Positions 16,003 to 22,342 of a stretch of 25,975 nucleotides of DNA are shown here, piece by piece. The notes beneath the pieces were generated by a model. It saw only the letters and a list, made by a program, of their open reading frames with translations, was not told the origin of the DNA and made no database searches. Origin of the DNA: JBPBQZ01 sp050955105 (GTDB taxonomy: Bacteria > Pseudomonadota > Gammaproteobacteria > Burkholderiales > Burkholderiaceae); assembly GCA_050955105.1 (NCBI GenBank), contig JBPBQZ010000097.1:1-25975 (forward strand), given 5' to 3'. Made by a program: the position numbers and the translations under genes. The number at the start of each line of letters is the position of its first letter. Position 1 is the stretch's first letter.

Positions 16003-17253
16003 TTACTGCGCGTCCGCCGAGCCCCGGAACATATCGAAGCGGAACAACCGACATTCGATCGCACCGTTGAACAGCGGGGTCTTTTGCGCTTCGCGCAAGC
16101 GCAGTTGACGAGGCAGTAGCCGGTCTGGCGTAAGAATGAACGCGCGCCAGCCGACGAACTGCTTTTTCAGCGCACTGCCGAAGTCGAGATAAAACGCTTC
16201 ATCGGGCGCCTCCGGCAACGAGCGCGCGTGCGCGCTGCCGTCGTCGTCATCGCGGCCACCGGACGAGCGACCGCGCACATCGATGCGCTCGCCATACGGT
16301 GGATTGACGATCATCACGCCCGGTGCATCGACTGGCAGCGTCATGCCGCGCGCGTCGAGCTGCTTTAACGGCAGTGGCGGCAAACCGGCGCGGGCCAGAT
16401 TGGCGCGCGCCTTGACCAACATATCCGACGAAATATCGCTGCCGAAAATGCCCAGTGCCTTGGCGTTTGCCGGACGCGCCGCCGCGGCATCGCGGGCATC
16501 GAGCGCAGCGTCTTGCTGCAGGCGCCACGCTTTCGCGTCGTGCGTCTTGAATTTTTCGAAGGCGAAGTGACGGTCGCTGCCGGACGGCACGCCCAGCGCG
16601 ATCTGCGCGGCTTCGGCCAGGAAAGTACCGCTGCCGCACATCGGATCGTAAAGCGGGGTGCCGGGCGTCCAGCCGCTCAACCGCAGAATGCCGGCGGCCA
16701 GATTTTCACGCAGCGGCGCCGCACCTTTGTCGAGTCGCCAGCCGCGCTTGAACAAGGGCTCGCCACTGGTATCGAGATAGAGCGTGCAGTGGTTCGCGGT
16801 GAGAAACACGAACACCCGCACATCCGGTGTGGCCGTGTCGATATCGGGACGCGCCCCCGTGAGTTCACGCAGTCGATCGCAAATCGCGTCTTTGACGCGC
16901 AAGGTGGCAAATTCCAGGCTGCGCAACGGCGACTTGATTGCCGTCACGTCCACCCGCAGCGTGCAACGGGCGTCGAACCAGTCTTCCCAGCGTTGCTCGC
17001 GCGCCAGCGCATAGACGTCGTCTTCGTTGCGATAAGCGCCATGACCCAGGCGCAGCAAGATACGGCTGGCTATGCGCGAATGCAGATTGGCGGCGGCTGC
17101 GGCGTTCAGATCGCCGCGGAAATGCACGCCGCCGGGCCCTTGCTCGCCCACTACCAGCCCCGGCGCGTGCGCTGTCAATTCGCGCAGCTCCGCCGCAAGC
17201 GGCGCTTCGAGTCCGCGAGGACAGGGCGCGAAAAGATGAAAAGCCATATGCAT
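16003..17253 (-). CDS. rlmL: RlmL-type THUMP-domain class I SAM-dependent RNA methyltransferase
   Basis: This 416-residue protein corresponds to the N-terminal (guanine-N2) half of E. coli RlmL/YcbY, which methylates G2445 of 23S rRNA; the RlmK half is absent, as in many bacteria. The N-terminus has CPRGLEAPLAAEL and GGVHFRGD, a THUMP domain lies at about residues 50-165, and LFKRGWR leads into the catalytic domain. SAM motif I DPMCGSGTFL begins at 203 and the N-methyltransferase motif NPPYGER at 317. A Gly/Asp-rich loop (328-350) after NPPYGER looks longer than usual. The start is one of two ATGs in MHM (17253 or 17247). A long in-frame upstream extension was rejected because it lacks family similarity. 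The target is inferred from the family. Confidence 0.88.
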   Translation of the reverse strand: MHMAFHLFAPCPRGLEAPLAAELRELTAHAPGLVVGEQGPGGVHFRGDLNAAAAANLHSRIASRILLRLGHGAYRNEDDVYALAREQRWEDWFDARCTLRVDVTAIKSPLRSLEFATLRVKDAICDRLRELTGARPDIDTATPDVRVFVFLTANHCTLYLDTSGEPLFKRGWRLDKGAAPLRENLAAGILRLSGWTPGTPLYDPMCGSGTFLAEAAQIALGVPSGSDRHFAFEKFKTHDAKAWRLQQDAALDARDAAAARPANAKALGIFGSDISSDMLVKARANLARAGLPPLPLKQLDARGMTLPVDAPGVMIVNPPYGERIDVRGRSSGGRDDDDGSAHARSLPEAPDEAFYLDFGSALKKQFVGWRAFILTPDRLLPRQLRLREAQKTPLFNGAIECRLFRFDMFRGSADAQ

Positions 17254-17271
17254 CCGCCGATAAAAACCGTC

Positions 17272-17277
17272 ATTGTA
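17272..17277 (-). promoter_or_regulatory. Candidate -10 for the RlmL-like gene
   Basis: TACAAT (5 of 6 matches) on the minus strand lies 18 bp upstream of the first ATG, which would give a very short leader. The -35 is weak. Confidence 0.38.
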
Positions 17278-17453
17278 CGCGGCGCCACAAGGTCCTCCGC
17301 ATGCTGGTTTCGAGGCGCGCTGCAACCGCGCTCGCCGATCCTGCACTTTGCCGATTAAATCGCCGGGCTTCCACACCGGCGGGAGCCAAGCGGGAAGCGG
17401 CCAGCGCGCAATTGGCAGCGCTTTTCGCCGATACCCGAGATATTCAATCCGAT

Positions 17454-17459
17454 AAAGGA
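17454..17459 (+). promoter_or_regulatory. Ribosome-binding site of the PPxY-containing orphan
   Basis: AAAGGA lies 6 nt before the ATG at 17466. It decides the start against a much longer in-frame reading that would run antisense through the RlmL-like gene. Confidence 0.65.
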
Positions 17460-17465
17460 AATCCG

Positions 17466-18191
17466 ATGAAGTCAACTTCCATCCCGGCATACCGCAGTGT
17501 CGACGTGCACACATATGCTCAATTCCGCGTAGTCGTTGCGGAGAACCAGACCGGCACCGCGGGCGCGCTGGCGCGTGACGGGGCAAGCTACTGCACGGTG
17601 CGTGAAATCGGCGAGATACGGTTCGCCGAACCGAAGCGCTCATTCGTCCAGCGAGTGCGCGATCACCTCAGCAAGGCAGCGCGCAGCTGCGGCGACGCAT
17701 TCACCGGCGTGAGCTATATGCACGGTCGCGGCCCTGAATCGTCTATGTTCGAGCCTGCGCCCGAAACGACCGATTGGAGCCCGCCGGCATCGCCCTCGGC
17801 AAGCAGCCGTCCTCATCGAGCGGTCACCGACGTCGGCGCCGCAGCGGCCAGCCGCGCCGCCTTGTCCGAAGCCCTGAATATCGGCTTCGAGCACTCTTTG
17901 TCCGCCCTGCGACACGGAGCACGCCACGCAGGCTCTGATACGCGCTCCTATCGCTTTGTGAACGAGTACGAGCTCGCGTACCCTGAGCGCAGCACCTCGA
18001 ACACCGCAACGGAACACGCCGACGAGCCGCCTAGCTACGCGTCAGCGGTGTTGGAACCCGCTGCTGCGCATTCGAGCGTCCATGCTGCCGCAACAACCGA
18101 TGCCAGCCGCGCGTCGATCATCGAAGCTTCGCCAGAGCAGACAGAATTGCTGCCACTACTTTCTCAGGTGCAGGATCCGCGTCAACGATAA
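17466..18191 (+). CDS. Hypothetical protein with PPxY motif (effector-like orphan)
   Basis: This 241-residue protein is not recognised. A moderately structured N-terminal part (1-90; HTYAQFRVVVAENQ, RSFVQRVRDHLSKAARSCG) is followed by a Ser/Pro/Ala-rich linker (95-125). A helical Ala-rich patch and an acidic tail come next. Near the end are PPSY (188-191), matching the PPxY ligand of eukaryotic WW domains, and EQTELL (224-229), matching the ExxxLL endosomal sorting pattern. Neither has an obvious role inside a bacterium, so a secreted effector is a reasonable guess, though short motifs arise by chance. There is no signal peptide or membrane segment. The start is fixed by a well-spaced ribosome site. 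The last 74 bp overlap the 3' end of gntK on the other strand. Confidence 0.62.
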   Translation: MKSTSIPAYRSVDVHTYAQFRVVVAENQTGTAGALARDGASYCTVREIGEIRFAEPKRSFVQRVRDHLSKAARSCGDAFTGVSYMHGRGPESSMFEPAPETTDWSPPASPSASSRPHRAVTDVGAAAASRAALSEALNIGFEHSLSALRHGARHAGSDTRSYRFVNEYELAYPERSTSNTATEHADEPPSYASAVLEPAAAHSSVHAAATTDASRASIIEASPEQTELLPLLSQVQDPRQR

Positions 18192-18615
18192 GCGCCTCGT
18201 CGGCGCCAGGTTCCTCGAGCGTCTGGATCTGGCTGTCAAGCAAGGATGGCGGAAAGAAATGTCCGCGCCGCTTGGCCAGCCGCTCGCGCAGCACCGGCTC
18301 GCTGCAGGCCAGGTAGACCAGCGTCACCGGTCGCTGCGACGCGCGCAGGAAATCGCGATAACTTCGTTTGAGCGCCGAGCAGCCGAGCACGCAGCGGCGC
18401 CCGTCGGCGATAGCCTGATCGATCGCGGCGCGGATCGCCTCCAGCCAGGGTTGGCGATCCGCGTCGGTCAAAGCGATGCCGGCATGCATTTTTTGTTGGT
18501 TGGCGGCGCTGTGGAAGTCGTCCGCATCGGCGAAATCACATTCGAGACGTGCGGCCAGCATCTGGCCGATGGTGGTCTTGCCGCTACCTGATACACCCAT
18601 CAAGACGACGATCAT
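18118..18615 (-). CDS. gntK: Gluconokinase
   Basis: This 165-residue cytosolic kinase phosphorylates gluconate to 6-phosphogluconate with ATP. The P-loop GVSGSGKTT is at residues 7-15. DADDFHSAANQQKM is the gluconate-binding region, and TDADRQPWL, CSALKRSYRDFLR and KRRGHFFPPSLLDSQ are hallmarks of the GntK/IdnK family. Length is typical. AAGG lies 8 nt before the ATG on the minus strand. It follows hemJ by 47 bp and is probably the last gene of proA-hemJ-gntK. Its 3' end overlaps the convergent orphan gene by 74 bp. Confidence 0.95.
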   Translation of the reverse strand: MIVVLMGVSGSGKTTIGQMLAARLECDFADADDFHSAANQQKMHAGIALTDADRQPWLEAIRAAIDQAIADGRRCVLGCSALKRSYRDFLRASQRPVTLVYLACSEPVLRERLAKRRGHFFPPSLLDSQIQTLEEPGADEALIVDADPAPEKVVAAILSALAKLR

Positions 18616-18662
18616 TGAAGCACCTTGGCAGCGCTTGCCGCCTCCATGCCGCGCACGCTACT

Positions 18663-19079
18663 TCAGAACGGCTTGACGATTGCCAGCGTCGTCGCCGCGA
18701 GCAGTCCGAGCACCGGCAATTCATTGAACACCCTGAACCAGCGATCACTGTGGCGATTGCGTCCGGCTTCGAAGGCCCTGAGCAGCGGCCAGCAACTGGC
18801 GTGATAGATGACGATCAACACCACCACGCCCAGCTTGGCATGCAGCCAGCCCTGCCCGCGACCAATGCCCACGCCCAGCCACAGCCATAGTCCGCAGATG
18901 ATGGCCACCGCGCCGATCAGTGTCATGAAACGAAACAGCTTGCGCGCCATCAGCAGCAGGCGTCGCGTGGCGGCCGGATCGGATTCCATCGCCAGATTGA
19001 CGAAGATGCGCGGCAGGTAGAAGAGTCCGGCGAACCACGAGGCGACCAGGAACACGTGCAGCGATTTAATCCATAGCAT
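18663..19079 (-). CDS. hemJ: HemJ-type protoporphyrinogen oxidase (CopD/UPF0093 family)
   Basis: This 138-residue inner-membrane protein has four hydrophobic helices (about 5-24, 51-70, 80-97 and 119-136). The family signature is at the N-terminus (LWIKSLHVFLVASWFAGLFY, with His8), and GWLHAKLGVVVL holds conserved His80 and Lys82. HemJ oxidises protoporphyrinogen IX in heme synthesis in bacteria that lack HemG and HemY. Annotation pipelines often call it CopD family. Its start is only 5 bp from the proA stop and has no clear Shine-Dalgarno, so coupling to proA is likely. Whether another protoporphyrinogen oxidase exists elsewhere in the genome is unknown. Confidence 0.85.
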   Translation of the reverse strand: MLWIKSLHVFLVASWFAGLFYLPRIFVNLAMESDPAATRRLLLMARKLFRFMTLIGAVAIICGLWLWLGVGIGRGQGWLHAKLGVVVLIVIYHASCWPLLRAFEAGRNRHSDRWFRVFNELPVLGLLAATTLAIVKPF

Positions 19080-19084
19080 GGCGT

Positions 19085-20407
19085 TTACTGACGTACCTCA
19101 CCGTGGCCCAGCACGATGTATTTGACGGAAGTCAGCCCTTCCAGGCCAACTGGTCCGCGCGCATGCAGCTTGTCGTTGGAGATACCGATCTCGGCGCCCA
19201 GGCCGAATTCAAAGCCATCGGCGAAGCGCGTCGAAGCGTTCACCATGACGCTGGCCGAGTCGACTTCGCGCAGGAAGCGCATCGCATGGTCGTAGTGTTC
19301 GGTAATGATGGCGTCGGTGTGCGCCGAGCCGTAGCTGTTGATGTGGTCGATCGCCGCATCGAGCCCGTCGACGATGCGGATCGCCAACACGGGGGCCAGG
19401 TATTCGGTTTGCCAGTCGGCTTCAGTCGCCGCGATCACCGGGCCGACCCCTGCGGCGGCCAACAGTGCGCGACTGTCCGCGCATCCACGCAACTCGACGC
19501 CCGCCGCGCGCATCGCCGCTCCGATCGCGGGCAAATGCGCGGCGGCAGCGCCACGCGCCACCAACAGGGTTTCCATGGTGTTGCAGGTGCCATAGCGATG
19601 CGTCTTGGCGTTCACGCACACCGCCAGCGCTTTCGCGGCGTCGGCGCCCTCGTCGACATACACGTGGCAGATGCCGTCGAGATGCTTGATCATCGGCACG
19701 CGCGCTTCGGCCATCAGCCGGGCAATCAGGCCCTTGCCGCCGCGCGGCACGATGACGTCGACGTATTCGGTCATGGTCGCCAGCGCCGTCACGGCACGCC
19801 GATCGGTCACATCCACCACTTGCACAGCATCGGCCGGCAATCCGCTTTGCGCCAGCGCGCCGCCGATCAAGCCTGCCAGCGCGTTGTTGCTTTCGATGGC
19901 TTCCGAGCCGCCGCGCAAGATCGCCGCGTTGCCGGACTTCAGGCACAAGGCCGCTGCATCGACGGTGACGTTCGGCCGAGATTCGTAGATGATGCCGATC
20001 ACGCCCAACGGCACGCGCATGCGTCCCACCTGGATACCGCTCGGCCGATATTTGAGATCGGTGATTTCACCGATCGGGTCGGGCAACGCCGCCACCTGCC
20101 GCAAGCCTTCGAGCATCGTGCTCATGGCGCGGTCGGAAATCGTCAAGCGATCGACGAAGGCTGCATCCAGGCCTTTCTGCCGCGCGCGCGCCACATCGCG
20201 CGCATTGGCCGCCAGCACCACGGCGCGCTGCGCATCGAGCGCCTCGGCAATCGCCAACAGTGCGCGATTTTTTTCGGCGGTAGTCGCGCGCGCCAGCGTG
20301 CGCGAGGCGCGCCGCGCACGTCGGCCGATCTCGGTCATCCGACGTTCGATCTCGTCCGCCGTGATCGTGGCAGGCTGCTCGACCAGCGCCTGGGCTTCGT
20401 CTGACAT
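19085..20407 (-). CDS. proA: Gamma-glutamyl phosphate reductase
   Basis: ProA (440 aa; E. coli 417) reduces glutamyl-5-phosphate to glutamate semialdehyde with NADPH, the second step of proline synthesis. Aldehyde-dehydrogenase-type landmarks are VPLGVIGIIYESRPNVT (from about 132), LRGGSEAIESN and VPRGGKGLI, and the catalytic Cys275 is in THRYGTCNTME. The ATG at 20407 gives an N-terminus (MSDEAQALVEQ) slightly longer than in E. coli. GGAA lies about 5 nt upstream on the minus strand. In-frame upstream codons were rejected as non-homologous. It leads a proA-hemJ-gntK cluster, separated from holA by 205 bp. Confidence 0.96.
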   Translation of the reverse strand: MSDEAQALVEQPATITADEIERRMTEIGRRARRASRTLARATTAEKNRALLAIAEALDAQRAVVLAANARDVARARQKGLDAAFVDRLTISDRAMSTMLEGLRQVAALPDPIGEITDLKYRPSGIQVGRMRVPLGVIGIIYESRPNVTVDAAALCLKSGNAAILRGGSEAIESNNALAGLIGGALAQSGLPADAVQVVDVTDRRAVTALATMTEYVDVIVPRGGKGLIARLMAEARVPMIKHLDGICHVYVDEGADAAKALAVCVNAKTHRYGTCNTMETLLVARGAAAAHLPAIGAAMRAAGVELRGCADSRALLAAAGVGPVIAATEADWQTEYLAPVLAIRIVDGLDAAIDHINSYGSAHTDAIITEHYDHAMRFLREVDSASVMVNASTRFADGFEFGLGAEIGISNDKLHARGPVGLEGLTSVKYIVLGHGEVRQ

Positions 20408-20494
20408 GATGTTTCCAGCTTCAATAAAGGCTTTATAAAGAATAGAGATTCGCGGGGCTGGCGCGTGCAGCCTGCCGCTGCTTACGTGATCTGA

Positions 20495-20500
20495 ATTGTA
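20495..20500 (-). promoter_or_regulatory. Candidate -10 for proA
   Basis: TACAAT on the minus strand lies about 90 bp upstream of the proA ATG, in the 205-bp holA-proA gap. The leader downstream contains the AT-rich palindrome CTTTATAAAG (20431-20440). The -35 is weak. Confidence 0.33.
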
Positions 20501-20612
20501 AGCCCGCGGCATGCCGCGCGTTGGCGGCGCATGTAGACACTCGAGAAGCGCCGGTCGACACTCAGCGCGACGGTGCCTGCTCGCCTGCCGCCTGCCGCCT
20601 GCTCGCCCGCGC

Positions 20613-21674
20613 TCAGCGCGTGGGTGCCGCGACACACATGGCCAGCTCGAACAAACCGTCCCAGGCATCGGGCGGCAACGCGGGCGGCGGCATGCCGGGG
20701 CGTCGCGTCTCGACCAAGCCCTTCAGTTGGCGGTCGAGCCGCGCACTCAAACCCAGGGCGCGCTCCAGAGCGGCTTCGTCGACGCGCGCCACCGCCTTGG
20801 GCAACAGGCGTTCGCGCGGGCCCCAGACGCGACTTTCGCGTGCCAGCACCGCCAAGGGCTTGCCGGCGGCCAGGCCGCGCTTCACACGCAATAACATGCG
20901 GATTTCCTCCACCAGCGCCCACAGCACCAGCACCGCCGCTTCGCCTTCACCGCGCAAGCCGCCGATCATCCGCGACAAGCGCCCCACGTCGCCAGCCAAC
21001 ATGGCCTCGTTGAGCTTGAACACGTCGTAGCGCGCCACGTTCAGTACCGCGTCGCAGACTTGCTCGGGATCGAGCACGCCAGCGGGAAACAGCAACGCCA
21101 ATTTCTGGATTTCCTGATGCGCCGCCAGCAGATTGCCCTCGACCCGTTCGGCGATGAACTGCAGCGCCCGGCGCCCTTCCGCGCCCGGCGCCAGGCGCTG
21201 ACCCTGCGCCGCCAGCCGCGTCTCGATCCAGCCCGGCAGTTGCGCGCGCTCGATCGGGTCGACGCGCACCGCCGCGCCCTGCTCGCTGAGGGCCGCGAAC
21301 CAGGCCGATTTTTGCGTGGCGGCGTCCAGACGCGGCAGCGTGACCAATAGCAGATGATCGGGGTTGGGACCGGCCGCCAAGGCGCGCAATGCTTCGCCGC
21401 CATCCTTGCCAGGCTTGCCGCTGGGAATCCGCAGCTCGATCAAGCGCCGCTCGCCGAACAGCGACATCGACTGCGTGGCACCCAGCAAACGGCTCCAGTC
21501 GAAGCCGCGCTCCACTGTGAACACTTCGCGCTCGGTGCAGCCCGATGCGCGCGCCGCCTGGCGAATCTGGTCGACCGACTCACCGACCAGCAAGGTCTCG
21601 TCGCCCCAAACCGTATAAAGCGGCTGGAGCTGGCGGGCCAGATGGCCGGCGAGAGAATCGGCACGCAATTGCAT
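20613..21674 (-). CDS. holA: DNA polymerase III, delta subunit
   Basis: HolA (353 aa) is the delta subunit of the clamp loader and opens the beta sliding clamp. Family features include the N-terminal LYTVWGDETLLVGESVDQIR and RGFDWSRLL. SMSLFGERRLIELRIPSGKPGKDG holds the beta-clamp-binding element, and RVEGNLLAAHQEIQKLALL lies in the middle domain. C-terminal helices follow (FKLNEAMLAGD; LWALVEEIRMLLRV). The length is normal. The start lies 39 bp after lptE with only a weak GAG upstream, so it is likely cotranscribed with leuS and lptE. Confidence 0.95.
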   Translation of the reverse strand: MQLRADSLAGHLARQLQPLYTVWGDETLLVGESVDQIRQAARASGCTEREVFTVERGFDWSRLLGATQSMSLFGERRLIELRIPSGKPGKDGGEALRALAAGPNPDHLLLVTLPRLDAATQKSAWFAALSEQGAAVRVDPIERAQLPGWIETRLAAQGQRLAPGAEGRRALQFIAERVEGNLLAAHQEIQKLALLFPAGVLDPEQVCDAVLNVARYDVFKLNEAMLAGDVGRLSRMIGGLRGEGEAAVLVLWALVEEIRMLLRVKRGLAAGKPLAVLARESRVWGPRERLLPKAVARVDEAALERALGLSARLDRQLKGLVETRRPGMPPPALPPDAWDGLFELAMCVAAPTR

Positions 21675-21713
21675 GGCGTCAGGCTCGCGGTCAGGTGCGT
21701 CGACGCTGGCGCA

Positions 21714-22280
21714 TCAAAGCGGCGGCGTCGGCAATGGCGCGCGTGGCTGCACCGCCGGCAGCACCGATGCGTTCGGATCGGGCGCGGTCAAAGTCTTGAT
21801 GACCGCCAGGCGGCGCAATAGCTGATCGGCCATGTCCAGTTCCATATCGCGATATAACAAGTCGGCTTCTTGTTGCTTGGCCAGCGCGAATTGCGCGTTA
21901 TAAGTCATCGAGCGGTTCGCGCGGATCGTGCTGGGCGGCACCAGCACCCGGCCGTCTGGTGTGGTCAACGAATAGGTAGTCCATTCGTCCAGTTCGAATT
22001 CACGCACCACACCCTGGAACGTCAAGCTCAGCGTCGACTGAGAACGCTGCGTCGACAGGCTGAGGATCGCATCAGCCTGGTCGACCGACGAGACGACGCG
22101 CGTATCGCTGCCGTGCTCGACCATGCGCTTGATGCGCACCAACATCTCCGGGCTGGCGCCGCTGGCGATGTACAACTGTTTGAACGGCATATCGTAGCGG
22201 CCCTGCAGCTGGAAGCCGCAGGCCGCCAGCGTAGCTGCCAGCAGGCAGGTGACGATCGTCCATGCGAATCTGCGCTTCAC
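21714..22280 (-). CDS. lptE: LPS-assembly lipoprotein LptE
   Basis: LptE (188 aa with this start) is the outer-membrane lipoprotein that plugs LptD and assists LPS insertion. The chosen GTG start yields a textbook lipoprotein signal: positive KRR, a hydrophobic WTIVTCLLAAT and lipobox LAAC, with Cys21 lipidated. The family's GFQLQGRYDMPF follows at once. GGAGG at 22285-22289 precedes this GTG by 4 nt. An ATG at 22328 and a TTG at 22346 (overlapping the leuS stop) are in frame but lack ribosome sites. The C-terminal tail is Pro-rich. LeuS-LptE-HolA adjacency is common in proteobacteria. Confidence 0.92.
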   Translation of the reverse strand: MKRRFAWTIVTCLLAATLAACGFQLQGRYDMPFKQLYIASGASPEMLVRIKRMVEHGSDTRVVSSVDQADAILSLSTQRSQSTLSLTFQGVVREFELDEWTTYSLTTPDGRVLVPPSTIRANRSMTYNAQFALAKQQEADLLYRDMELDMADQLLRRLAVIKTLTAPDPNASVLPAVQPRAPLPTPPL

Positions 22281-22284
22281 GAAT

Positions 22285-22289
22285 CCTCC
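22285..22289 (-). promoter_or_regulatory. Ribosome-binding site deciding the lptE start
   Basis: GGAGG on the minus strand lies 4 nt upstream of the GTG at 22280. It favours this start over two upstream in-frame candidates. Confidence 0.6.
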
Positions 22290-22342
22290 GACTTGTGCCT
22301 GGGCGCGGTCCGCGCGTGGTTGCTTCATGTGCGTTGTGCGCG

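Noticed and set aside
16938..17465. Longer N-terminus for the PPxY orphan
   Set aside because: It would run antisense through the RlmL-like gene; a good ribosome site at 17454-17459 supports the ATG at 17466.
17290..17465. A hrp-box or PIP-box (paired TTCG elements) upstream of the orphan genes
   Set aside because: No correctly spaced TTCG pair was found upstream of either orphan, so type III co-regulation is not supported from sequence.
19103..20404. Plus-strand 433-codon frame opposite proA
   Set aside because: His/Arg/Gln-rich composition typical of antisense GC-rich frames; proA is certain.
20570..20612. Short GCCTGCC repeats after holA as a regulatory array
   Set aside because: Three 7-bp copies in a GC-rich gap are within what slippage gives and show no further structure.
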